A stretch of 64,000 nucleotides of DNA from Streptomyces sp. NBC_01481. GTDB taxonomy: Bacteria > Actinomycetota > Actinomycetes > Streptomycetales > Streptomycetaceae. The stretch spans positions 1 to 64,000 of the forward strand of contig NZ_JAPEPT010000001.1 of NCBI RefSeq assembly GCF_026339995.1, written 5' to 3'. Position 1 is the first letter of the stretch; each line of letters opens with the position of its first letter. Position numbers and translations under genes: made by a program. This document shows, piece by piece, positions 50,459-58,427 of the stretch. Below the pieces are notes generated by a model, which was not told where the DNA came from, searched no databases, and saw only the letters and a list, made by a program, of their open reading frames with translations.

Positions 50459-51302
50459 CTACGGCGTGCGGGGTTCTGCTGGCTGCCGCCTCCGCACGGC
50501 TGACCCCACGGTATGCGCCCTGGTGGGCGACCTTCCTTGCGCGTAGCCGCTGCGGTCCGGATACGAGTCGTAGGAGCCGTACGGGTCGCTGCCGTAGCTG
50601 CGCAGTGCCCCAGTGTCGGGCGAGAGCACCTGGGTGTCGGGGTGCGCGGTCCTCCACTGCTTCCAGGTGGTCCACACCAGGGGGACGGTGTCCAGTCGGG
50701 TGCCCTTGAGTGGGCCGCTGACCGCGGTGCCGAGCAGCTGGGGCCACTCGGATCCGGTCTGCCGGTCGTACATCAGCAGGTTGGAGTTGATCAGGCGGCC
50801 GGTGGTGCCGAACGTCAGCTGCTGGACGCCGGGCGGTGCCTTGAACCCGATGACCGTGCCGGTCAGCGGGCAGTAGGTGACAGCGATCGGCCGGCCGCCG
50901 GCGGTGTCGTTGACGATCTCGTGCCACACCAGCACGAGCTGTGGGTTACGCCCTTACCTCGCCGCGGTACTCCAGCCCGAACACCGGCTCGTCGTCGGCG
51001 AGGAAGTCCGCGTCGCGCGCCTGGACGAACCGTGGCCGGTCGACGGACGGGATCCCGTCCTTGCCCGGCCCGCCGGAGACTGCGGCAGCGGCCAGCGCCT
51101 CCAGCGACGGGTTCTCGCCAGTCTGCACGGCCGTCACCGGCTCGGATGGGCGATCGGAGAGGGCCTGCCAGCCGATGACGACCCCGCCCACGAGCAGGAA
51201 CGTGGCCGCCCCGATCACGCCCGCGCCCTTGATTGCCTGCCTTCGACGCGGGCGGGGGGACTGCTGACCGGTCACCTGGCACCTCCCGAATCCTCGGGAC
51301 AC
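50459..51302 (-). pseudogene. DUF3179 protein gene with frameshift and lost C-terminus
   Basis: The start (51302) gives a basic N-terminus and membrane helix (GVIGAATFLLVGGVVIGWQA). The frame breaks near 50948: GLEYRGEVRA ends at TAA, and one base removed gives YPQLVLVWHEIVNDTAGG, VTYCPLTGTVIGF, TFGTTGRLINSNLLMYDRQT and KQWRTAHPDTQVLSPDTGAL. The typical C-terminal part (as at 44600-44960) is absent after about 50530. The family resembles secreted DUF3179 proteins of unknown function. Confidence 0.75.
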
Positions 51303-51366
51303 CGGCTCGCGCGGTGAAGGACACCGCTTGATGCTGCTGATCGTCCCGCGAGCGAGGTGGTGGTTC

Positions 51367-51381
51367 GGTGAGCGCGCTTAC
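51367..51381. promoter_or_regulatory. Crp/Fnr-type site upstream of the MauE gene
   Basis: GGTGAGCGCGCTTAC differs from the site at 49594 only in the second half (TTAC for TCAC). It lies 35 bp upstream of the ATG, so it could control the radical SAM operon. Confidence 0.5.
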
Positions 51382-51416
51382 AGTTCTCGCCTTGCCCAGG
51401 GGCCTACGTTCGGATC

Positions 51417-51869
51417 ATGGTGCTGAGGATCGCGCTGGGCGCGGTGTACACGGCGATGGCCATCGGTCAGCTCGCCTCCCTCGGGCACATGCCCGCCATC
51501 CTGTCCGCGTACGGGCTGGTGACCGAGGCCGCCGCGACCGCGCTGGCCGTGGCACTGATCACCGGAGAGCTGGTGTGCGGCGTCTGGTTCCTGGCCCGAC
51601 CGCGCTCGAAAGCCCTGCCGCCGGTGTGGGCATTCACAGCGGTGTCGGTGGTGTGGTCGCTGCTGGCTGTGCAGGCGTATGCGCGCGGCCTCGCGGTGGC
51701 CAACTGCGGCTGCTTCGGGATCTACCTGGCCCAGCGGCTGAGCTGGTTCGTCCTGCTTCAGGACTCGCTGACGCTGCTCTACGCCGGGCTGATGCTGCGC
51801 GCAGCCCGCCAGGCTCCCGCCCGGCATGCCGATGGAGTAGAGGCGGGTCGTGATGTCCGCATCCCGTGA
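51417..51869 (+). CDS. MauE/DoxX-type membrane protein
   Basis: ATG 51417 gives 150 residues with four hydrophobic helices. The NCGCFG motif (about residues 98-103) is shared with MauE-type proteins, which support disulfide formation in cofactor maturation. The C-terminal tail is basic. It heads an operon with a Cys-rich membrane protein, a radical SAM enzyme and a methyltransferase, so a thiol-redox role in that pathway is plausible. Confidence 0.8.
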   Translation: MVLRIALGAVYTAMAIGQLASLGHMPAILSAYGLVTEAAATALAVALITGELVCGVWFLARPRSKALPPVWAFTAVSVVWSLLAVQAYARGLAVANCGCFGIYLAQRLSWFVLLQDSLTLLYAGLMLRAARQAPARHADGVEAGRDVRIP

Positions 51870-52308
51870 AGGCTCAGGTCTCGGCGGTGTGGCGGCCGTC
51901 GTGGGCGCCGGGCTGCTGATGGTGGTGTGCTGCGCGGCCCCGCTTCTGGTGACCGGCGGGGCGCTGGGCGGCGTCGGCGGCTGGCTCGACAACCCGTGGC
52001 TGATCACGGTCGGCGCGGTCGTGCTCCTCACCGGTGCCGCTTACGCCCTGCGCTGCCGCGCCCGTCGCCGCGGCGCCCGCCCGGAGGACTGCTGCCCCAT
52101 CGTCCCCGGTCCGCCTCCCACCAAGAAGACGCCCCGGGCCGTGACGTCCGGTGAACAGCAGAGGCCCCCAAGGGGAGAGGAGTTCTTCGATGACCCAGGC
52201 ACCAGCGCCCAGGCGCAAAGTGGACCGGGACGAGGTGTTCGTGGAGTTCACGAAGTCGATCTGCCCGATGTGCAAGACGCCGGTCGACGCCCAGGTGAAC
52301 ATTCGTGA
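51853..52308 (+). CDS. Cys-rich two-helix membrane protein, MerT-like
   Basis: ATG 51853 (after an adjacent GTG 51850) overlaps the MauE-like gene by 17 bp; 151 residues. Two helices (GGVAAVVGAGLLMVVCCAAP, LITVGAVVLLTGAAYALRCR) carry a CC pair like the MerT/MerC metal-transport motif VxCCAAP, and EDCCPIVPG follows on the cytoplasmic side. The C-terminal 35 residues are translated from the DNA that also starts the radical SAM gene, so the real stop may have been lost. A role in metal or thiol handling is inference. Confidence 0.55.
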   Translation: MSASREGSGLGGVAAVVGAGLLMVVCCAAPLLVTGGALGGVGGWLDNPWLITVGAVVLLTGAAYALRCRARRRGARPEDCCPIVPGPPPTKKTPRAVTSGEQQRPPRGEEFFDDPGTSAQAQSGPGRGVRGVHEVDLPDVQDAGRRPGEHS

Positions 52309-53761
52309 GAACAAGGTCTACCTGCGTAAACGCTGTCGCGAGCACGGAGAGTTCGAGGCCCTGGTCTATGGGGATGCGGAGGAGTACCTGGCCTCGGCCC
52401 GGTTCAACAAGCCCGGCACCATCCCGCTCACCTTCCAGACAGAAGTGAAAGACGGCTGCCCGAGCGACTGCGGGCTGTGTCCGGAGCACAAGCAGCATGC
52501 CTGCCTGGGCATCATTGAGGTCAACACCGGCTGCAATCTGGACTGCCCGATCTGCTTCGCCGACTCCGGCCACCAGAGTGATGGCTACTCCATCACCCAC
52601 GAGCAGTGCGCCAGGATGCTGGACGTCTTCGTCGAGAGCGAGGGTGAGGTGGAGGTGGTGATGTTCTCCGGCGGAGAGCCCACCATCCACAAGCACATCC
52701 TCGACTTCATCGGCCTCGCCCAACAGCGACCCATCAAGAACGTCACCCTCAACACCAACGGCATCCGCCTGGCCACCGACCGGAACTTCGTCACCGAGCT
52801 GGGCAAACGCAACCAGGTGCCGGGCCGCTCGGTGAACATCTACCTACAGTTCGACGGCTTCGACAAACGCACCCACCTGGAGATCCGCGGCCGCGACCTG
52901 CGGACGTTCAAGCAGCGGGCGCTCGACAACTGTGCCGAGGCCGGACTGACCGTCACCCTGGTCGCCGCCGTCGAACGTGGTCTGAACGAGCACGAACTCG
53001 GTGCGATCATCGAATACGGAATCGACCATCCCGCCGTCCGCTCGGTCGCCTTCCAGCCGGTTACCCACTCGGGGCGGCATGTTGAGTTCGATCCGCTGAA
53101 CCGGCTGACCAACCCCGACGTGATCAAGCTGATCGGCGCGCAGCGGCCGGACTGGTTCCGGAGGGGCGATTTCTTCCCGGTGCCCTGCTGCTTCCCGACC
53201 TGCCGCTCCGTCACGTATCTGCTGGTGGATGGCGAGCCGGGGAATCGGACCGTGGTGCCGATTCCGCGGCTGCTTCAGATCGAGGACTACCTCGACTACG
53301 TGACCAACCGCGTCATGCCGGACGCCGGTATCCGCAATGCCCTGGAGAAGCTCTGGTCGGCGTCCGCGTTCATGGGCACCGAGACGACACAGGAGAAGCT
53401 GCGGGCGACCGCCGAGGCGATGGACTGCGCCGACGCGTGCGGCATTGACCTGCCGCAGGCCGTGAAGGACCTGAACGACAAGACGTTCATGATCGTGGTG
53501 CAGGACTTCCAGGACCCCTACACCCTCAACGTCAAGCAGCTGATGAAGTGCTGCGTCGAGGAGATCACCCCCGACGGACGCCTCATCCCCTTCTGCGCAT
53601 ACAACTCCGTCGGCTACCGCGAACAGATCCGCGCCCACATGTCCGGCGTGCCCATCGCCCCGGTCGTCCCCAACGCCCTGCCCCTCGCTGACCGCCTCAC
53701 CACGACCCCGTACGGATCGAAGACCGCACGCGCCGCCACAGGAGGGGAGACCTCGTCATGA
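52190..53761 (+). CDS. Radical SAM enzyme of the MJ0619/tetraether-synthase-like type
   Basis: ATG 52190 follows AGGGGAGAGG; 523 residues. Before the core there is an extended Cys-rich region (ICPMCKTPVDAQV, KRCREHGEFEALV, KDGCPSDCGLCPEHKQHACL), typical of this family's auxiliary clusters. The radical SAM motif is CNLDCPIC (Cys115, Cys119, Cys122), followed by FSGGEPTIHKHI. The C-terminal half holds further Cys (PVPCCFPTCRS, MKCCVEEIT). Family members catalyse C-C coupling of lipids or pterin methylation. The substrate here is unknown; the downstream methyltransferase overlaps by 4 bp (ATGA). Confidence 0.85.
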   Translation: MTQAPAPRRKVDRDEVFVEFTKSICPMCKTPVDAQVNIRENKVYLRKRCREHGEFEALVYGDAEEYLASARFNKPGTIPLTFQTEVKDGCPSDCGLCPEHKQHACLGIIEVNTGCNLDCPICFADSGHQSDGYSITHEQCARMLDVFVESEGEVEVVMFSGGEPTIHKHILDFIGLAQQRPIKNVTLNTNGIRLATDRNFVTELGKRNQVPGRSVNIYLQFDGFDKRTHLEIRGRDLRTFKQRALDNCAEAGLTVTLVAAVERGLNEHELGAIIEYGIDHPAVRSVAFQPVTHSGRHVEFDPLNRLTNPDVIKLIGAQRPDWFRRGDFFPVPCCFPTCRSVTYLLVDGEPGNRTVVPIPRLLQIEDYLDYVTNRVMPDAGIRNALEKLWSASAFMGTETTQEKLRATAEAMDCADACGIDLPQAVKDLNDKTFMIVVQDFQDPYTLNVKQLMKCCVEEITPDGRLIPFCAYNSVGYREQIRAHMSGVPIAPVVPNALPLADRLTTTPYGSKTARAATGGETSS

Positions 53762-54582
53762 CCCAGCCCCCCACGGGCGAGGAGCTGAAAACGTGCTGCG
53801 CCGCCGCGTACTCCTCCGACATCGTCGCCCTCCTCCTCGGCGGCTCCTACCACCCCGGCGGCAACGCGCTCACCCGACGTCTCGCCGACGCTCTCAGGCT
53901 CGCGCCCGGGCACCGGGTCCTCGACGTCGCCTCCGGACGCGGAACCACCGCCCTGCTCCTCGCCGACGCTTACGGCGCCGTGGTCGACGGCGTGGACTAC
54001 TCCGCCGCCAACACCGCGCTCGCCCAAGGGGCGGTCCAGGCCGCAGGACTCGCCGACAGAGCACGCTTCACCACCGGGGACGCCGAGCATCTGCCCTACC
54101 CCGACGCCGTCTTCGACGCCGTGGTCTGCGAGTGCGCGCTGTGCACCTTCCCCGACAAGACCCGGGCCGCCGCCGAGTTCGCCCGCGTCCTGAAGCCCGG
54201 TGGCAGGCTCGGCATCACCGACGTCACCATCGACCCCGCCCGGCTCCCGCCCGAACTCACCGGGCTCGGCGCCCGCATCGCCTGCATCGCCGACGCCCGG
54301 CCGCTGGACGAGTACGCGCAGATCCTCGAGGCAGCCGGCTTGCGCACGGTACTTACCGAACGGCACGACACAACGATGCTCCGGATGATCGACCAGATCG
54401 AGGCGCGGCTGAACCTCCTGCGCATGACGTCCCTGGACAAGCTCACCGCGGCCGACATCGACCTCGACGCCGCCCCCACGGCCCTGGGCGCGGCTCGGAC
54501 GGCCGTGGCCGATGGCGTGCTCGGATACGCGCTGCTGATCGCCGAATCACCCGACGTCCGCGGGAGGCGCCTTTTCGCGTAG
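53758..54582 (+). CDS. Class I SAM-dependent methyltransferase
   Basis: ATG 53758 overlaps the radical SAM stop; 274 residues. The N-terminus (LKTCCAAAYSSDIVALLLGG, SYHPGGNALTRRLADALRL) resembles arsenite/ubiE-like methyltransferases of actinobacteria; the SAM motif I is VLDVASGRGTTALLL (about 56-70) and motif II DAEHLPYPDAVFDAVV. A Cys pair near the start (TCCAAAY) could bind a thiol or metal. It is co-expressed with the radical SAM enzyme and should act on its product or substrate. Confidence 0.85.
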   Translation: MTQPPTGEELKTCCAAAYSSDIVALLLGGSYHPGGNALTRRLADALRLAPGHRVLDVASGRGTTALLLADAYGAVVDGVDYSAANTALAQGAVQAAGLADRARFTTGDAEHLPYPDAVFDAVVCECALCTFPDKTRAAAEFARVLKPGGRLGITDVTIDPARLPPELTGLGARIACIADARPLDEYAQILEAAGLRTVLTERHDTTMLRMIDQIEARLNLLRMTSLDKLTAADIDLDAAPTALGAARTAVADGVLGYALLIAESPDVRGRRLFA

Positions 54583-54759
54583 ACGCGCTGTCTGCGCATC
54601 GTATTCGTCCAGAATCCGCCGAAGTTCGTCCAGGGCCTCCCCGGGGATTTCGGAGGGGGTGGACTCGGCTACGAATCGGGCTGCGGCCACAAGCGCCGCG
54701 AATTCGAAGGCGTGAGCAGTCGCACGCACAACACCCGGCCGAGCCCACTCAAGTTGCAT
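54547..54759 (-). CDS. Small helical protein paired with the CMD-like gene
   Basis: 70 residues from ATG 54759, 2 bp after the upstream gene; helix-rich (ATAHAFEFAALVAAARFVAE, EALDELRRILDEYDAQTARL). It overlaps the convergent methyltransferase end by 36 bp. No motif is recognised. Confidence 0.6.
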   Translation of the reverse strand: MQLEWARPGVVRATAHAFEFAALVAAARFVAESTPSEIPGEALDELRRILDEYDAQTARLREKAPPADVG

Positions 54760-54761
54760 GA

Positions 54762-55154
54762 TCAGCCCTTCGACGCCAGGTAGTCCTTGATCTGCCCCAG
54801 TTCCTGCGCGAAGTCGTCGTAGTCCTCACGGACACCGTTGAGGTAGGCGCTCCAGCCGAGGCTGTTCTTCGCGTAGTGGACGGCTTCCTGGATCTCTTCG
54901 TCCGTGGCCCCGAACAGCTTCGCGGCCTCCGTGTGGAAGAGCGTGCAGTAACGGCACTTCGTCTCGGAGTGCAGAGCGATCCCGATCAGTTCCTTGTACT
55001 TGTTCGGAATGAGTGTCTCGCCGAGCTCGATCTTCTTGAAGATCTCCCACTCGTAGTCCAGCAAGTCGTCGGGGATCCGGGAGAAGAAATGCGGAACCAG
55101 TCCCAGCGTTTCCTTGATCTCCGACTCAACTTCGCTTCGGCTTCGGCCGGCCAT
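54762..55154 (-). CDS. AhpD-like carboxymuconolactone decarboxylase-family protein
   Basis: ATG 55154 gives 130 residues. The AhpD-type active-site region reads SETKCRYCTLFHTEAAKLFG (CxxC plus downstream His), followed by ATDEEIQEAVHYAKN. The N-terminal helices (SEVESEIKETLGLVPHFFSR) are the substrate-cover part. It is a likely thiol-peroxidase partner or gamma-carboxymuconolactone-type enzyme. It faces the radical SAM operon and could use its product; that link is inference. Confidence 0.85.
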   Translation of the reverse strand: MAGRSRSEVESEIKETLGLVPHFFSRIPDDLLDYEWEIFKKIELGETLIPNKYKELIGIALHSETKCRYCTLFHTEAAKLFGATDEEIQEAVHYAKNSLGWSAYLNGVREDYDDFAQELGQIKDYLASKG

Positions 55155-55363
55155 GATGACCACTCCTCTCTGCCCAGCCGATCGGTTGCCCCCATATCTC
55201 ACCCTAGAGAGCAGCGGTCACTGCTGCGACCGCTACCGTGCCCGCCCGGTTACCGCCGACGGCTACCGGCGCGTCGGTAAGGGCGGTCACATACCTGCCC
55301 ATGCCACCCGTCCTAGCGTCAACCGGGTAAGCAGAAACCGGAAGCACGGATGGGACAATCACC

Positions 55364-55849
55364 ATGACCACTGCAGCGCATGTATCACCCAAGGCTGCGG
55401 CCATTCCCCTCCATGCCGCCTGGGGCGCCGCGGCCGGACTTTTCGGCGGCATCGGAATGGGCATCTGGATGTCGGTGTCCCGCCCGATGACGGACACCGC
55501 GATGATCACAATGGTCGCCGGTCTCCTCGGCACCACCAACACCTTCGCCGGCTGGCTGATCCACCTGTCCATCGCACTCTTCGCCGGCATCACCTTCGGT
55601 GCCCTGTTCGGACAGTTCGCGCAGCGCCTCGCGCCCGCCGTCGCCCTCGGTCTCGTCTACGGCGCCGTGTGGTGGACCGTCGGCGCCCTGTGGATCATGC
55701 CCGCCAACATGGGCATGCCTGTCTTCGACTGGAACGACGTCACCTCATCCAGCCTCGGCGCCCACCTCGTCTTCGGCATCCTGGCGGGAATCACCTTCTC
55801 GAGCATCGCCCAGATGGCGGGGAAGCGGACCGGCCGGGCCGCGGGATGA
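55364..55849 (+). CDS. Four-helix membrane protein (DUF1440/YagU-like)
   Basis: ATG 55364 gives 161 residues with four hydrophobic helices (GAAAGLFGGIGMGIWMSV, WLIHLSIALFAGITFGAL, LAPAVALGLVYGAVWWTVGA, HLVFGILAGITFSS). The Gly-rich pattern and WIMPANMGMPVF segment resemble YagU/DUF1440 proteins. The function is unknown. It precedes the Crp-type gene by 176 bp. Confidence 0.65.
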   Translation: MTTAAHVSPKAAAIPLHAAWGAAAGLFGGIGMGIWMSVSRPMTDTAMITMVAGLLGTTNTFAGWLIHLSIALFAGITFGALFGQFAQRLAPAVALGLVYGAVWWTVGALWIMPANMGMPVFDWNDVTSSSLGAHLVFGILAGITFSSIAQMAGKRTGRAAG

Positions 55850-56025
55850 CACCGATATCGCCGGCCTCAACACCTGGTCCCGGCTCACCGCTCCGGAGTA
55901 CCGAACCTCTCCTGGGTGCCCCGGACGACTACTGTCTGGCCAGCAGCGCGGGCGCGCTGGCCACGCCAGCGTGGGGCCCGGCGCCCCCGCCGTGGGCGCC
56001 GGGACGACGCGAGGAATCACATCAA

Positions 56026-56727
56026 ATGAACCAGACCGGTGACGACGCCGAGAAGACGTGGTGCATCTCCGAGGTCGACATCTTCCGCGACCTGAGCGAT
56101 GCGGAGATGGACGCCATCGCCGCCGCGGCCCCGATGAAGACCTACAGCGCCGGCGAGCTGCTGTACTCACCGTCCCAGCCCTCCGAGGTGCTGTTCATCC
56201 TCAAGAAAGGCCGCATCCGCATCTTCCGGGTCTCCGCCGACGGCCGCGCCCTGACCTGCGCGATCATCAGCCCGGGCACCATCTTCGGCGAGATGGTGCT
56301 GCTCGGCCAGCGGATGCACGACAACTTCGCCGAGGCCCTCGACGACGTCACCGTCTGCGTGATGAGCCGCGCCGACGTCCACCGCTTCCTGCTGGCCGAC
56401 GCCCGGATCTCCGCACGCATCACCGAGATCCTCGGCCGCCGCCTGACCGACCTCGAACAACGCCTCTCCGACAGCGTCTTCAAATCCGTCCCCCAGCGCA
56501 TCGCCACCACCCTGCTCACTCTCGCCGCCGAAACCCGGCCCCGAGTGCTAGGTGCCCGCGGCCCGCAGATCGCGCTCACCCACCAGCAGATCGCCGCCCT
56601 GGCCGGCACCTCCCGGGAAACCACCACCAAGGTGCTGCGCGACTTCGCCGACCAGCACCTGATCCGCCTCGCCCGGGGCCGCATCACCGTCCTCGACCCG
56701 GAACGGCTGACCGACCACGCGGGCTGA
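56026..56727 (+). CDS. Crp/Fnr-family transcriptional regulator
   Basis: ATG 56026 follows GAGGAATC; 233 residues. The cyclic-nucleotide-binding-like domain (about 15-130) shows AGELLYSPSQPSEVLFILKK, a TIFGEMVLLGQRM hinge and VCVMSRADVHRFLLADA. The C-terminal winged helix (about 150-225) has SVPQRIATTLLTLAAETR, ALTHQQIAALAGTSRETTTK and ITVLDPERL. There is no Cys cluster for FeS, so it senses a nucleotide or small ligand. The GTGA-N6-TCAC sites at 49594 and 51367 are plausible targets. A partial copy lies at 44958. Confidence 0.88.
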   Translation: MNQTGDDAEKTWCISEVDIFRDLSDAEMDAIAAAAPMKTYSAGELLYSPSQPSEVLFILKKGRIRIFRVSADGRALTCAIISPGTIFGEMVLLGQRMHDNFAEALDDVTVCVMSRADVHRFLLADARISARITEILGRRLTDLEQRLSDSVFKSVPQRIATTLLTLAAETRPRVLGARGPQIALTHQQIAALAGTSRETTTKVLRDFADQHLIRLARGRITVLDPERLTDHAG

Positions 56728-56759
56728 CGTCACCGAACCGCGCCGTGAGGCGGGGCTCG

Positions 56760-57166
56760 GCGCACGGTCAGGGCCGTGGGTGGGTTTCATGCGGACCGCC
56801 ACCAGAGGGCTGGACGCCCCGGTGAGGGCGGCGACGGCCCAGATGGCGGTGGTGAGCCCGTACGCGCCGGCGAGCGCCCGGCAGGCAGCGCGCCGATGGC
56901 GAATCCGCCGTCGCGCCACAGCCGGTAGACGCCGACGGCGCGCGCCAGGCGGGGTGGGCGACGTCACCGGTAGGACTGGTCGTCGCGGACAACGGTGTCG
57001 GGCTCAGGCACTGAACCCGAGCCCGAAGCGCAGCTCGGCCTCCGCCACGCGCCGCCAGCGTGGCCGACCGCGACCGAGAAGCGTCACCCGCTCCCGTAGA
57101 CATCGTGCAGCTCGGCGGCGAGTGGGCCGGTCGGCGCGTCGTCGCCGCAGACAATCATCTGCCCTG
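56760..57166 (-). pseudogene. Debris of an MFS transporter and a TrkA-N-type protein
   Basis: Minus strand 56960-56760 reads ARAVGVYRLWRDGGFAIGAL then, after a frameshift, ALAGAYGLTTAIWAVAALTG and LVAVRMKPTH, the C-terminus of an MFS permease. Minus strand 57166-57000 reads GQMIVCGDDAPTGPLAAELH with DVYG, then after a shift VTLLGRGRPRWRR and EAELRFGLGFSA, the start of a TrkA-N/NAD-binding protein. Neither is complete. They lie just upstream of the ion-channel gene. Confidence 0.5.
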
Positions 57167-57306
57167 CCGACGTGGCGTGTTGTGCCTGCTGGGGAAGAAA
57201 TGAAGACACCTCGTCAAGGCCTCACCCTCTGAGGCGTGGCCTGCACAGCTCCGAGCGGGCTGCCGTGCATGCTGGGCACGCATACGCCACGTTCTGGGAG
57301 ACGCGT

Positions 57307-58179
57307 GTGAAATGGCTGGTCTCATTGGTCGGAGCAGCACTCGTCATGGTCGCGTTGCGGGACGTGTTCCACACTCTGTGGCACCCCACCCGTCACGGAG
57401 GGCTGAGCCGGCACGTCATGGCGGCGCTGTGGAGACTGTCCCAGCGGCTCCCTCTTCGCAGACGGGCGGCAGGGCTGGCCGGTCCGCTCGCCATGGTGAC
57501 GGTGGTGGCCATGTGGGCGGGCACTGTCGTCGTGGGATGGGCACTGATCTACTGGCTGCACCTGCCGGACGCCTTTTCGTTCGCCGCGGGCCTGAAGCCG
57601 GCCGAGCACGGCGGGCCGGTGGATTCGCTGTATATCTCGCTGGTCACCGTGGCGACTCTCGGGCTCGGCGACATCGCCCCGGCCGAGCCGTGGCTGCGCA
57701 TCGTCGCGCCCCTGGAGGCCCTCGTCGGATTCGCCCTGCTCACGGCCACGGTCTCCTGGGTGCTGGAGATCTATCCAGCACTCAGCCGCAGACGCACACT
57801 GGCTCTGCGGCTGTCCCAGTTGCAGCGGAACGATCCCTCGCCGCCGCAGCTCGGCTCCCCTCTGGGAGCAGCCGTCATGGACAGCCTTGCCGGGGAAGTG
57901 GCGCGTATCTCGGTGGACTTTCTCCAGTTCGCCGAGTCGTACTACTTCCACGAAGGTGAGGACCACACCTCACTGGCTGCCAGAGTCCGCTACGCCGCCG
58001 ACCTCGCCGACCGTGCCGGCGACGCACAGCACGCCGAGGTGCGGTTCGCCGCCGCTCTGCTCAGCACCGCACTGGAGGACCTTTCCACGATCCTCGACCA
58101 GCGTTTTCTCCATACCGGTGGCACACCGCGCGACATCTACCAGGCCTACGCGGAAGATCATGGCAGAGTTCAGCTCTGA
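57307..58179 (+). CDS. Two-helix ion channel (potassium-channel-like)
   Basis: GTG 57307 is the in-frame start for the hydrophobic beginning (MKWLVSLVGAALVMVALRDV); 290 residues. Two outer helices flank the pore helix and filter SLVTVATLGLGDIAP (about 118-132), which keeps the TxxTxGxGD pattern but reads TLGLGD where potassium channels have TVGYGD. The C-terminal half (about 160-290) is cytoplasmic and helical (GEVARISVDFLQFAESYYFH, RVRYAADLADRAGDAQHAEV) and could be a ligand-sensing domain. Decayed TrkA-N sequence lies just upstream. Confidence 0.75.
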   Translation: MKWLVSLVGAALVMVALRDVFHTLWHPTRHGGLSRHVMAALWRLSQRLPLRRRAAGLAGPLAMVTVVAMWAGTVVVGWALIYWLHLPDAFSFAAGLKPAEHGGPVDSLYISLVTVATLGLGDIAPAEPWLRIVAPLEALVGFALLTATVSWVLEIYPALSRRRTLALRLSQLQRNDPSPPQLGSPLGAAVMDSLAGEVARISVDFLQFAESYYFHEGEDHTSLAARVRYAADLADRAGDAQHAEVRFAAALLSTALEDLSTILDQRFLHTGGTPRDIYQAYAEDHGRVQL

Positions 58180-58427
58180 GCTGCGAACCGTCGGGCACGC
58201 CGTAGAAGTGGTGCGCCGCATCGCCGGGATCACCCCATCGGCTCGGAGAGGGAGCAGCAGCGCGACACCGATGCCCGCGAAAGAGCCGGTGTTGTCCAGC
58301 ATCGGTTCACCGGGGAGGAGAGCGAAGGCGGATGCCGAAAGCGCGTATACGCTCACGGCCAGCGCCAGACCGGCCTGGACCTTTAGCTCGTCTTCATGGC
58401 AACCGCCCCCGTGTCCCCCGTGGCGCG
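58180..58427. other. Gap with antisense hydrophobic reading
   Basis: No gene is supported. Minus-strand reading VYALSASAFALLPGEPM with SFAGIGVALLLPLRADG resembles a membrane protein tail but has no clear start. The sequence near 58190-58230 is similar to 38930-38957 (both contain GCCGTAGA-GTGGTGCGCCGCA). Confidence 0.3.

Noticed and set aside
38930..58230. Short repeat GCCGTAGA-GTGGTGCGCCGCA at 38938 and 58199 as a mobile repeat
   Set aside because: Only about 20 bp are shared, and antisense reading suggests it is part of related membrane protein remnants; too little to call an element.
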